DNA of 64,000 nucleotides from Chimaeribacter coloradensis. Lineage in GTDB: Bacteria > Pseudomonadota > Gammaproteobacteria > Enterobacterales > Enterobacteriaceae. The stretch is from positions 372,001 through 436,000 of the forward strand of contig NZ_PJZH01000002.1 in the NCBI RefSeq assembly GCF_002858715.1, given 5' to 3'. The notes beneath the pieces were generated by a model, which saw only the letters and a list, made by a program, of their open reading frames with translations, was not told where the DNA came from and made no database searches. Within the stretch, counting starts at the first letter, position 1; each line of letters begins with the position of its first letter. Below are positions 40,051 to 48,438 of the stretch, piece after piece. A program made the position numbers and the translations under genes.

Positions 40051-40071
40051 GGTGTAAAAAAAGCGTAAAAA
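40051..40071 (-). promoter_or_regulatory. KdpE-binding site of the kdp promoter
   Basis: The minus strand reads TTTTTACGC then TTTTTTTACACC, followed by CTGCCC. The E. coli KdpE site, as I recall it, is TTTTTATAC then TTTTTTTACACC, so only two bases differ. It is about 95 bases upstream of kdpF, consistent with activation from that position. Confidence 0.8.
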
Positions 40072-40171
40072 CAACCGCCGCCGGGCGGGGGGCGGGCAGT
40101 GACAGGGCGGCAGGCCGCGGGATATTCCCGGCAGGCGATAAATAAAACGGCGATGGCGTCAAGGCCATTTC

Positions 40172-40191
40172 ACTGTGCTTTTTAGCACAGT
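40172..40191. repeat. Short perfect inverted repeat between kdp and fimbrial operons
   Basis: ACTGTGCT-TTTT-AGCACAGT, 8-bp arms with a four-base loop. It sits in the AT-rich spacer 40130-40342 before the fimbrial operon. It could be an operator or a weak bidirectional hairpin; no assignment is made. No longer inverted repeats suggesting a fim-type phase switch were found. Confidence 0.5.
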
Positions 40192-40342
40192 AATCATTTG
40201 ATAATTAAGTATAAATTAATTAATCATTCAGCACTAATTGATTGCTCTGCTCTCTATCAAAACCATAATAACCCCCGGAAATTGGGATTAATTCCTAAGG
40301 TTTTTCCCAAATTCATTAGCCTCCCTTTTTTTAAAAACGGAC

Positions 40343-40936
40343 ATGAAAATGAAAAAAAATATCTTTGCAGTTTCTGCACTGGCATTGGCGCTCGGCTCCT
40401 CTGCCGCTTACGCAGGCGATACCGATTTAGGATTGATCACCTTTGACGGTGCCGTAACCGATACCACCTGCAAAATCACCACCAATAACGGCGTTGAAGC
40501 GAACAACATCACCATCAGCCTGCCGGTGGTGAAAAAAGCCGATGTGGAAGCCGCCACGATCGCGACCCGCGGCGTGGGTGCCAAAGAGTTTGAGCTGAAA
40601 CTCACCGGCTGCCCGGATACCTATGACAGTGCCAAAGCTACCTTCACTTCCCAGCAATTTGCGGAGCTGTCCAACGGCACGCTGAAAGCAGACCCAACGG
40701 TGGCGGGTGCGGCGCAGAACGTCAGCCTGGCGTTGTTCAATAACACCTCCGGCGATCAATCACAGATCAAAATCGGTGACATGAACGCTACCCAGGTTGC
40801 TGATATCACGACGGGTGAAGGCATGCTGGCCTTTATGGTCTCCTATGTGCCGAGTGCAGACTGGGGCTTAGGCACCAACGATATCGTCGCCGGTAAGGTG
40901 AACACCAACACCACCTTTACCATGAGTTATGAATAA
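40343..40936 (+). CDS. Major fimbrial subunit (pilin), FimA-type
   Basis: 197 residues. Signal peptide about 1-24 (MKMKKNIFAVSALALALGSSAAYA). Mature pilin with the N-terminal donor strand region (LGLITFDGAVTDTTCKI), two cysteines (TTCK and TGCP) for the pilin disulphide, and a C-terminal beta-zipper with penultimate Tyr (TTFTMSYE). First and probably most abundant subunit: the leading gene, followed by a GC-rich hairpin before the chaperone gene. A second ATG at 40349 (MKKNIF) may be used. Confidence 0.9.
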   Translation: MKMKKNIFAVSALALALGSSAAYAGDTDLGLITFDGAVTDTTCKITTNNGVEANNITISLPVVKKADVEAATIATRGVGAKEFELKLTGCPDTYDSAKATFTSQQFAELSNGTLKADPTVAGAAQNVSLALFNNTSGDQSQIKIGDMNATQVADITTGEGMLAFMVSYVPSADWGLGTNDIVAGKVNTNTTFTMSYE

Positions 40937-40950
40937 GCCTTAACCGGTTG

Positions 40951-40975
40951 GCCCCGCTGCCGGTGGTGGCGGGGC
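40951..40975 (+). terminator. Hairpin between pilin and chaperone genes
   Basis: GCCCCGC, 11-base loop, GCGGGGC, then TGTTCGTT. T run is poor, so it may be an attenuator or 3' stabiliser of the pilin message rather than a full terminator. Confidence 0.5.
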
Positions 40976-40996
40976 TGTTCGTTATTCACTGACGGG

Positions 40997-41737
40997 ATGC
41001 CTATGTTTTCTTTTACTTCTACGCCGGCCGCACGCTCTCTGCTGTTTGCCGCCACCCTGACGGCGAGCTACAGCGCGCAGGCCGATATTGTGCTCTCCAG
41101 CACCCGGGTCGTGTATGCCCAGTCGGCTAAAAATGTCACGGTCAATTTGACCAATAAAGGCAACAACCCCCTGCTGGCGCAGGTCTGGCTGGATGACGGC
41201 CGCGAAGACGCCAACCCGCAGACGCTGAAACTGCCGTTTGTGGTCACGCCGCCGGTGTCACGCCTTGACCCGGGCAAAGGGCAGACGGTGCGCATCACCT
41301 ACCTGGGGCAGCCGGTCGCGCAGGACAGGGAAACGCTCTACTGGTTCAACGTGCTGGAAGTGCCGCCCAAACCCAGCGCCGATGACAAACAGAGCCTGCT
41401 GCAACTGGCCTTCCGCACCCGCATCAAACTCTTCTTCCGCCCTGAGGGGCTGAAAGGCTCCGCCGCCTCGGCCGCGCAGGGCCTTAAATGGTCGCTGGAA
41501 AACAGCAACGGCAAGGTGAAGGCGACTATCCGCAACGACTCCCCCTATTACGTGGTGCTGCACAGCGGCGATGTGGTGCAGAACGGTAAAACATACCCGC
41601 TGGATCTGGCGCAGGTCGCGCCGTTCTCCAGCATCAGCGCCGACGTAAAAGGGCTGACGGCCCCCGGCAAAGGGGTGGTGAAATTCAACACGATCAATGA
41701 CTTCGGCGGGTTGAATCAGTACGAAAGCCCACTGTAA
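40997..41737 (+). CDS. Periplasmic fimbrial chaperone (PapD/FimC family)
   Basis: 246 residues with a signal peptide about 1-29 (ends SYSAQA-DI). Two Ig-like domains. The chaperone signature WFNVLEVPPKP and the G1-strand-linked LAFRTRIKLFFRP are conserved, as are the subunit-anchoring Arg (STRVVYAQ) and Lys (TRIKLF) positions. It caps pilins by donor-strand complementation before handing them to the usher. ATG 40997 or 41003. Confidence 0.93.
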   Translation: MPMFSFTSTPAARSLLFAATLTASYSAQADIVLSSTRVVYAQSAKNVTVNLTNKGNNPLLAQVWLDDGREDANPQTLKLPFVVTPPVSRLDPGKGQTVRITYLGQPVAQDRETLYWFNVLEVPPKPSADDKQSLLQLAFRTRIKLFFRPEGLKGSAASAAQGLKWSLENSNGKVKATIRNDSPYYVVLHSGDVVQNGKTYPLDLAQVAPFSSISADVKGLTAPGKGVVKFNTINDFGGLNQYESPL

Positions 41738-41782
41738 CGCCCTGCACGCCAGGGGAACATTCAGGCAAGGACGGGTGCCACT

Positions 41783-44389
41783 GTGTCAGCAAAACAATTC
41801 TCTCGCCTCTTATCTGCCGGTGTCTGGGTGGCTTGCCTGATGGGCGTCAGGCAGGGGTATGCCGCGGCCGACGTGGAGTTCAATGAGCAGTTTCTTTACA
41901 ACACCGGCGCACCGGTAGAACTGGACCGTTTCGCCCGCGGCAATCCGGTACTGCCCGGCACTTACCCGGTGACGATCCAGCTCAACGCTGTGCCTAAACT
42001 CAACGGCGACGTCACCTTTCTGGATAACGGCACGCCGGTCGCCACCCCCTGCCTGACCCTGCGCCAGCTGATGCAGCTCGGTGTCAAAACCGATGAGCTG
42101 CTGCCGGCGCTGGAGGCGGAAAAAAGTGACCCGCCGCTGGAGCAGCGCTGCCTCGACCTCAGCCGCTACTACAGCAACGCGCAATTGCATTATGACCCCT
42201 CCTCGCAGGTGCTGGACGTCAGCCTGCCGCAAATCTACGTGCTGCAAAAACCCGCAGGCTACGTGGACCCGGCGCTGTGGGATTACGGCATCCCGGCGGC
42301 GATGCTCTCTTACGATCTGAACGCCTACCAGAGCGTGAATGATCATGACCGCAGTGAATCGGCCTATGCCGGGCTGCGTTACGGCGTCAACCTCGGGGCG
42401 TGGCGCTTTCGCGCGCGCGGCAACCTGGACTGGGACAGCGACAGCGGCACCGACTACGACAGCCACGACATCTACCTGCAACGGGACATCCCCAGCCTGA
42501 AAGCGCAACTGCTGCTGGGGGATGCCTACACCCGCGGCGACACCTTTGACCCGGTGAACCTGCGCGGCGTGCGGCTCTACAACGATGAGCGTATGCAGCC
42601 CAGCGGCCTCTCCACCTTTACCCCGGTGGTGCGCGGCGTCGCGCGCACCAACGCCAAAGTGATTGTCACGCAGGACGGCAACAAGGTGTATGAAACCACC
42701 GTGCCGCCCGGCGCGTTTGAGATTACCGACCTCTCCACCGTGAGTTACGGGCAGGATCTGGACGTCACCGTGGAAGAGGCGGACGGCAGCAAAAACAGCT
42801 TCTCGATCCCCTATGCGTCAGTGACCCAGATGCTGCGGCCGGGCACCTCGCGCTGGGATCTCGGCCTCGGCCAGTACAACGAAGGCGATCTCTCTGAGCG
42901 CCCCTGGGTGATGGTGGCCAACGGCTACTACGGCTTTAACAACACCTTTACCGGCTATGCCGGGGTGGAATATCTGGACATCGGCTACGTCTCCAGCCTG
43001 CTGGGGGTGGCGATGAACACCCGCCTCGGGGCGATCGCCTTTGACATTACCCACTCTTACCTGGATGACCCGGAAGTGGCCGATGAGGCGTTGCAGGGGC
43101 AGAGCTACCGCCTCTCCTACAACAAAACGATCAGCGGCACCGACACCTCGTTTAACTTCGCTGCCTACCGCTTCTCCACCGAACACTATATGACCCTGGC
43201 GGACGCCGCCTCGCTGCACAGCGGCACCGGGGAGGACGGCGATTTCAACCTCTACCAGCGGATGAAAAACCAGGTTCAGCTCAACATCAGCCAGCCGGTG
43301 CGCGTTAACGGCACGGACTACGGCTCGCTCTATCTCACGGGCAGCTGGCAGGATTACTGGGGCGCGAAAGATGAACCCACCTCGCAATTCTCCGCCGGCT
43401 ACAGCAACAGCTTCCGCTGGGGCAGTTACAGCATCTCCGTACAGCGCACCTACGATGAGCTGGGCGTCAAAGATGACAGCATCTACTTCAACCTGTCGCT
43501 GCCGCTGGAGAACTTTACCTCAAGCGGCAAGGCACCGGGCGGCTTCTCCACCCTGAACATGGGCATGAACCTCAACCGTGACGGCAGCAGCAACACCAAC
43601 GTGTCGGCCAACGGCAACAGCGAGGACAACCGCTTCAGCTACAGCGTCAGCACCAGTTACAACCACGATGATCAGCAGTCACTGGCCGACCTCAGCGGGT
43701 ACGGCACTTACAACAGCGCCTATGGGCCGCTGAGCGCCTCGGTGTCGGTGTCGGATGAGGCGGATCGCCAGTACTCCCTGAGCTACAGCGGCGGCATGGT
43801 GCTGCACGGCGGCGGCCTCACGCTGGCCCCGAACAGCATCAGTGACAACGAAACCCTGGCGCTGGTCTATGCCCACGGCGCAGAGGGGGCCGGGGTGGCC
43901 TCGATGGGCCGCATCAACGGCGACGGTTACGCCATCAACACCGGGCTGACCGCTTACCGTGAAAACACCGTGGCGCTGGACATCTCCACCCTGTCACGGG
44001 ATGTGGAGGTCAAAAACACCAGCACCCTGGCCATCCCGGCGGGCGGCGCGGTGGTGAAAGTGAATTTTGAAACCGACAGCGAGCGCTCGGTGCTGCTGGC
44101 CCTGACGCGCACCGATCAGGGCTTTATTCCGCTGGCGGCGGATGTCCTGCTGGACGGCCGCTCCGTGGGTGTGGTCGGGCAGGCGGGGCAGGCGTTTGTG
44201 CGCGGCATTCCGGACAGCGGCGTGTTGCAGGTGGCCTGGGGCAGCGGTGCCGATCAGCGCTGCCGCGTGAGCTACCGCCTCGCCGCCGGTGCGCCGGTGG
44301 TGGCGGGCAGCCTCTACCTCGACAACCAGCCCTGTGTGATGGAAGCAAGCGGGGTGGCAGAAACCGGCGCGGCTGCGGCCGTGAAATAA
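41783..44389 (+). CDS. Fimbrial outer-membrane usher
   Basis: 868 residues from GTG 41783. Signal peptide about 1-28 (GYAA-ADVEF). N-terminal periplasmic domain starts VEFNEQFLYN, followed by the 24-strand barrel with plug (PVVRGVARTNAKVIVTQDG) and C-terminal domains (DGRSVGVVGQAGQAFVRGIPDSGVLQVAWG, cysteines near CRVSYRL and PCVME). Length and order are typical of FimD/PapC ushers. It secretes and assembles the pilus built from the flanking subunits. Confidence 0.95.
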   Translation: MSAKQFSRLLSAGVWVACLMGVRQGYAAADVEFNEQFLYNTGAPVELDRFARGNPVLPGTYPVTIQLNAVPKLNGDVTFLDNGTPVATPCLTLRQLMQLGVKTDELLPALEAEKSDPPLEQRCLDLSRYYSNAQLHYDPSSQVLDVSLPQIYVLQKPAGYVDPALWDYGIPAAMLSYDLNAYQSVNDHDRSESAYAGLRYGVNLGAWRFRARGNLDWDSDSGTDYDSHDIYLQRDIPSLKAQLLLGDAYTRGDTFDPVNLRGVRLYNDERMQPSGLSTFTPVVRGVARTNAKVIVTQDGNKVYETTVPPGAFEITDLSTVSYGQDLDVTVEEADGSKNSFSIPYASVTQMLRPGTSRWDLGLGQYNEGDLSERPWVMVANGYYGFNNTFTGYAGVEYLDIGYVSSLLGVAMNTRLGAIAFDITHSYLDDPEVADEALQGQSYRLSYNKTISGTDTSFNFAAYRFSTEHYMTLADAASLHSGTGEDGDFNLYQRMKNQVQLNISQPVRVNGTDYGSLYLTGSWQDYWGAKDEPTSQFSAGYSNSFRWGSYSISVQRTYDELGVKDDSIYFNLSLPLENFTSSGKAPGGFSTLNMGMNLNRDGSSNTNVSANGNSEDNRFSYSVSTSYNHDDQQSLADLSGYGTYNSAYGPLSASVSVSDEADRQYSLSYSGGMVLHGGGLTLAPNSISDNETLALVYAHGAEGAGVASMGRINGDGYAINTGLTAYRENTVALDISTLSRDVEVKNTSTLAIPAGGAVVKVNFETDSERSVLLALTRTDQGFIPLAADVLLDGRSVGVVGQAGQAFVRGIPDSGVLQVAWGSGADQRCRVSYRLAAGAPVVAGSLYLDNQPCVMEASGVAETGAAAAVK

Positions 44390-44439
44390 CCCTCTGGATG
44401 AACACCGTAACTGAAACAGATCAGCAAACAGGAAGGATG

Positions 44440-45018
44440 ATGATGACGAAACGACGCATGGCGTGCCGGGCGGCACCGCTGGTGCTGCTGGTATCCGGCG
44501 GCCTGGCGCAGGCCCAGAATGTGGATATAACCTTCAAGGCCAATATTGTAGAGACCACCTGTACCATGAAGCTCACCGGCGGCAGCGGCGATGGTCTGAA
44601 TAACACCCTGCAAATCGGCCCGGGCGGCAAAGTGGGGCTGGATAAACTGCTCGCGGGCGATCAGAGCGCCACGGCCACCTTCTCGCTGGACGTTGTGGAG
44701 TGCCCCAGCAGCCTGGATAGCCTGAAAACCACCGTAAACGGTTCCAACAGCAACATCGTACCCTCTGCCATTAAAAACGGCGTCGCGAAAGCGGACGGCG
44801 GCGCAGACTATGTCGGTGTCACCATCGCCCGCAGCAGCGATCTGGATAATCCGTTCAAAATCAATTCATTGAATGACAATGAACGCCTGGTCTGGACGGC
44901 CTCAGAAATCCAGGCCAAAAAAGTTAACCTCACGGCCCGCCTGGTGGAAACGGATGCCAGCCGGGTGACCCCCGGCCAGTTCCGCGCGACGGCGACCTTC
45001 GCGTTTACTTATGAATAA
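44440..45018 (+). CDS. Fimbrial minor subunit 1
   Basis: About 192 residues. Three ATG in a row follow AGGAAGG (44437, 44440, 44443); the middle one is used here. Signal peptide ends near AQA-QNVD. Pilin features: donor-strand stretch VDITFKANIVETTCTM, Cys pair (ETTC, VECP), zipper end ATATFAFTYE. Overlaps the next frame by eight bases at its upstream ATG. Role as adaptor or tip subunit is inference. Confidence 0.88.
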   Translation: MMTKRRMACRAAPLVLLVSGGLAQAQNVDITFKANIVETTCTMKLTGGSGDGLNNTLQIGPGGKVGLDKLLAGDQSATATFSLDVVECPSSLDSLKTTVNGSNSNIVPSAIKNGVAKADGGADYVGVTIARSSDLDNPFKINSLNDNERLVWTASEIQAKKVNLTARLVETDASRVTPGQFRATATFAFTYE

Positions 45019-45034
45019 CGTTACGAGAGCCACT

Positions 45035-45580
45035 ATGAAAAACATCAGTCTATTTGCCGGTGCCTGGATGGTAAGCATGGGAATTGCCGCGCCCGCCCTG
45101 GCAGGCACTGACAGCGTCAAAATGACCTTTGAGTCGGTTATCGAAGCCGGTACCTGCACCGCGCAGATCCAGAGCAACGCGGGGGCCGCCATCAGCGAGC
45201 TTGATTTCGGCACGGTCTATAAATCCGATCTGTCGGCCAAAAGCCGGGTAGAGCCGTTCAAGCTGGTCTTCAGCAGTTGCAGCGGGGTGGCGAAAGCGAA
45301 ATACACCGCCAAACCGAGCAGCGGTTCCAGCTGTTCCGGCCCCTCCTTTGCCGGTACCGGTACGGCACAAGCGGTGGCGGTCGAGCTGTGGAAAGGGCAG
45401 CAGGACAGCGGCATCGCACTGGCCTGTAACACGTCGCCGGAGCAGGACATTGATGTCAAAAGCGGTGGCGGGTCAGTGGACATGAACGCCCGCATGGTGG
45501 TTGCCCCTGATCGCAACATCAGCGATGTCACCACGGGCGATACCAGCATTCCCGTCACCTTTGCCGTGACGTATGAATAA
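45035..45580 (+). CDS. Fimbrial minor subunit 2
   Basis: 181 residues from ATG 45035 (MKNISLFAGAW), which has GAGAG upstream; ATG 45011 would add eight residues and overlaps the previous gene. Signal peptide ends PALA-GTD. Donor strand VKMTFESVIEAGTCTA, several cysteines (GTC, SSC, SSCSG, LAC), zipper end IPVTFAVTYE. More cysteines than a usual pilin, suggesting two disulphides. Confidence 0.88.
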   Translation: MKNISLFAGAWMVSMGIAAPALAGTDSVKMTFESVIEAGTCTAQIQSNAGAAISELDFGTVYKSDLSAKSRVEPFKLVFSSCSGVAKAKYTAKPSSGSSCSGPSFAGTGTAQAVAVELWKGQQDSGIALACNTSPEQDIDVKSGGGSVDMNARMVVAPDRNISDVTTGDTSIPVTFAVTYE

Positions 45581-45598
45581 CTTACGTTAACCCGCATA

Positions 45599-46192
45599 GT
45601 GAGCCATGACGTGAAACGACCTCTCTTTTCGGTATGCCGACTGCTGCTGCTTGCCACCCTGAACGCGCCCGGTGCCTTTGCCGGTGCCGGGAGCAGCCCG
45701 GATCTGACCTTCAGCGCCCAGATCCGGGATAACACCTGCACTATCCGCCTGGACAACGACGGCTATATGCGGCTGCCGGTCATCCACCGCAACGAGCTGG
45801 TGGACGGCGACGGCAACCCGCGGGTCAGCCCCACGGAGAATACCGGTGGGGAGGCGTTTCGCATCACGGTCACTGACTGCATGGGAAACAGCGGGGGCGG
45901 GGCGCAGGCGCTGCATTTCGCCTTCAGCCCCTACGCGTTGCCGGTACAGAACCAGGTATTCCCCAATGAAACCGCCGCCGCTGACGGCGGCGCGCAGGGC
46001 GTCGGGATCGTGATCTTCTCCCGCCAGCACGGCACCAATGTGCTGAATGCGGACGGCAGTTCCGACGTGGTGTTCCCTGCCGGCGCAAATATGTTCAAGG
46101 ATTATCTGTTCACGGCGCGTTACCAGGGGCTGGGGCCGGTCACCAGCGGCCTGCTCACCAGCCGGGTGCGGGTGGACGTGATCTATGACTAA
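45599..46192 (+). CDS. Fimbrial minor subunit 3
   Basis: 197 residues from GTG 45599; GTG 45611 (MKRPLFSVCRLLLL) gives a more usual signal peptide, ending AFA-GAG. No strong ribosome site for either. Donor strand LTFSAQIRDNTCTIRL, Cys pair (NTC, TDC) and zipper end SRVRVDVIYD. Same family as the other subunits though diverged. Confidence 0.85.
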   Translation: MSHDVKRPLFSVCRLLLLATLNAPGAFAGAGSSPDLTFSAQIRDNTCTIRLDNDGYMRLPVIHRNELVDGDGNPRVSPTENTGGEAFRITVTDCMGNSGGGAQALHFAFSPYALPVQNQVFPNETAAADGGAQGVGIVIFSRQHGTNVLNADGSSDVVFPAGANMFKDYLFTARYQGLGPVTSGLLTSRVRVDVIYD

Positions 46193-46205
46193 GAGGAAGC
46201 GTGCA

Positions 46206-47264
46206 ATGACCAACCGTTTTACCTGCCGGGCCTGCTTGCTGGCGCTGCTGCCGCTGCTGGCCCCGGCGGCCTTTGCCGCACGGGAGTGCAATTTCAAAAA
46301 AGCGGCAAGCGTCATCCTGAACGCCGGAACCATTAACCCGCTGCCGGTAACCGGCACCGTCAGCGAACCTAAGTTGCTGCTAAAAGATCTCGTGGCGTAT
46401 GACGGAACCGACATTCAATCCGGGTGCAGTAACGGGCCGGATGGGCAGAACCTGCATGCGCGCACTAACCAACAGGACGTCAAAGGGCTGCCCGGTGTTG
46501 ATGGTGTCCAGTTTAAGACCAATATTCCCGGCATTATCTACAACGTGCATATCAAACCCGTCACGACGTCAGAAGTGGACGGCTATTTGCCGCCCAGCGG
46601 CGACTGGCAACAGGTTGTTGCCATGTCAGGCAATATGGATAGCGAGGGCGGACCGCTGGATGGGACAAAGTGGCGTGTCTATATCGATATCTACCAGGAT
46701 GCCGACTACCGGGGCAATAACGGAAACACGCTGGTTCATCCCCTGTACAGTACCAAACTAGGGGATTACCGCCTTGGGGGAGCCGGGCCACTCATTACCA
46801 TTAATTCTTCTACAGGCAGTTTTGGCATACCGATCAACACCCCAACCTGCACCAGCGCGGTCACGAGTGTCAGTAATAACACGGTTGATTTTGGTGACAT
46901 CAACATCGGGGATGCCGCAGGCGGCCGGGTGCCGGAAAAACCGTTCAGTATTACGCTAAGCGGCTGCTCGCTGCTGAACGGCGTCACCACCCGGCTCACG
47001 ACAGCGCTGGTCAACGGCGGGGGAAACATGATAGCGAATAGCCTGACCGGGCAGAACGTTGCCGCCGGTGTGGGTGTGCAAATCCGCGATAATTACAGCA
47101 ATACCTTGCGCCCCAATGACGCGAACTCCACCGCGAAAATGACTAACCTGGCGATGCCGGGCACCGTTAAGCTCGACTTCACTGCGCAATTGCGGGAAGA
47201 CGGCAGCCCCGTCAAACCAGGGGCATTCGAAGCTACCGGGACGTTCAATATCACCTATCAATAA
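46206..47264 (+). CDS. Two-domain fimbrial tip adhesin
   Basis: 352 residues from ATG 46206, behind AAGAGGAA; ATG 46185 overlaps the previous stop and is less likely. Signal peptide ends AAFA-ARECN. Nearly twice the length of the pilins: an N-terminal lectin-like half (about 25-210) and a C-terminal pilin half (TCTSAVTSVSNNTVDFGDINIGDA...SGCSL, end GTFNITYQ). Last gene of the operon, as usual for tip adhesins. Receptor unknown. Confidence 0.88.
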   Translation: MTNRFTCRACLLALLPLLAPAAFAARECNFKKAASVILNAGTINPLPVTGTVSEPKLLLKDLVAYDGTDIQSGCSNGPDGQNLHARTNQQDVKGLPGVDGVQFKTNIPGIIYNVHIKPVTTSEVDGYLPPSGDWQQVVAMSGNMDSEGGPLDGTKWRVYIDIYQDADYRGNNGNTLVHPLYSTKLGDYRLGGAGPLITINSSTGSFGIPINTPTCTSAVTSVSNNTVDFGDINIGDAAGGRVPEKPFSITLSGCSLLNGVTTRLTTALVNGGGNMIANSLTGQNVAAGVGVQIRDNYSNTLRPNDANSTAKMTNLAMPGTVKLDFTAQLREDGSPVKPGAFEATGTFNITYQ

Positions 47265-47329
47265 CGGCGGCCGCCCCGGCGGCGGCCCGTGCCGGACCCC
47301 TTTATCTGATAATTTTTTGCACGCTAACC

Positions 47330-47357
47330 TGTACAAATTACTTTGTTTGTATAAATT
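47330..47357 (+). promoter_or_regulatory. Direct repeat upstream of the tudS/ybgA-phr operon
   Basis: TGTACAAATT at 47330-47339 and TGTATAAATT at 47348-47357, an 18-base period; the second copy contains a possible -10 TATAAA. TGTACA-type motifs are bound by MerR-family regulators such as MlrA and light-responsive LitR/CarH proteins, which often control photolyase operons. Regulator identity is inference. Confidence 0.5.
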
Positions 47358-47432
47358 GTTCCTCCCTGGGTACGCGATATGGGTGCCTCTCTTCTACACT
47401 TAACTCATCCCCTACCTCATCCAGGAGTTGCC

Positions 47433-48386
47433 GTGAGTGATAAAATTCCTATTGGAATCAGCGCCTGCCTGTTAGGTGAGAATGTCCGTTTTGATGGCGG
47501 GCACAAACGTTTTGGCTTTGCGGTTGATCAGCTCGCCCCCTATGTGCGCTTTGAGCCGATCTGCCCGGAAATGGCGATTGGCCTGCCGACCCCGCGCCCG
47601 GCGCTGCGGCTGGTCAAAGCCGGGGAGGGCACCGCGATGCGTTACAGCAATGATGCGTCCGTTGACGTCACCGACGCCATGCAGCGCTGGTCGGCGGAGC
47701 GTGTCGCCTCCCTCGGCCACCTCTGCGGCTACATCGTCTGCGCCAAGTCGCCGAGCTGCGGCATGGAGCGGGTGCGGGTCTACAGCCCCACCGGCAAAGA
47801 CGCGCGCAAAAGCGGCGTCGGCCTCTATACCGCCGAACTGATGAAACGCTACCCGTGGCTGCCCGTCGAAGAAGATGGGCGGCTGCATGACCCGATGCTG
47901 CGCGAAAACTTCGTCGAGCGGGTATTTGCCCTCTATGAACTCAACGCCTTGTGGAAACAGGGGCTGACGCGCGGCGGGCTGATGGCCTTCCACAGCCGCT
48001 ACAAGCTCTCGCTGCTGGCGCACTCCCAGCCGGAGTACCGCGAGCTGGGGCGTTTTGTCGCTGCGATGGACCAGTGGGAGTCGCTGGAGGCGTTCGCCGT
48101 GGAATACCGCAGCCGCCTGATGAGCCTGATGACGCACCGCGCCACGCGCCGCAACCACACCAATGTGCTGATGCATGTGCAGGGCTATTTCCGCAAGCAG
48201 CTCAACCCGGCGCAGCGCCAGGAGCTGACCCAGCTGATTGACCGCTACCGGCAGGGCGTGCAGCCGCTGCTGGCCCCGATCACGCTGCTCAAACACTACA
48301 TGGCGGAGTTCCCCGACGCCTATCTGGCGCAACAACGCTATTTCGAACCGTACCCCGAAGCGCTCTGCCTGCGTTACGGGCACTGA
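47433..48386 (+). CDS. TudS-like (DUF523) and YbgA (DUF1722) fusion protein
   Basis: 317 residues from GTG 47433, preceded by AGGAG; the ATG at 47379 lacks homology. N-terminal DUF523 domain (1-155) has the cysteines expected for a [4Fe-4S] cluster: Cys12 (SACLLG), Cys44 (EPICPE) and Cys103/109 (CAKSPSCGME). DUF523 proteins include TudS 2-thiouracil desulfurases. C-terminal DUF1722 (about 185-310) matches E. coli YbgA, which lacks the first domain. Eighteen codons' worth of spacing before photolyase indicates an operon. Confidence 0.88.
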   Translation: MSDKIPIGISACLLGENVRFDGGHKRFGFAVDQLAPYVRFEPICPEMAIGLPTPRPALRLVKAGEGTAMRYSNDASVDVTDAMQRWSAERVASLGHLCGYIVCAKSPSCGMERVRVYSPTGKDARKSGVGLYTAELMKRYPWLPVEEDGRLHDPMLRENFVERVFALYELNALWKQGLTRGGLMAFHSRYKLSLLAHSQPEYRELGRFVAAMDQWESLEAFAVEYRSRLMSLMTHRATRRNHTNVLMHVQGYFRKQLNPAQRQELTQLIDRYRQGVQPLLAPITLLKHYMAEFPDAYLAQQRYFEPYPEALCLRYGH

Positions 48387-48438
48387 GCCGGGCGGCCATC
48401 GCGCCGCCCTTTGACGTTTTCCCATCACAGGATTTTTT

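Noticed and set aside
40130-40342. Invertible fim-type phase switch before the fimbrial operon
   Set aside because: Only one short 8-bp inverted repeat was seen; no recombinase gene and no distant repeat pair.
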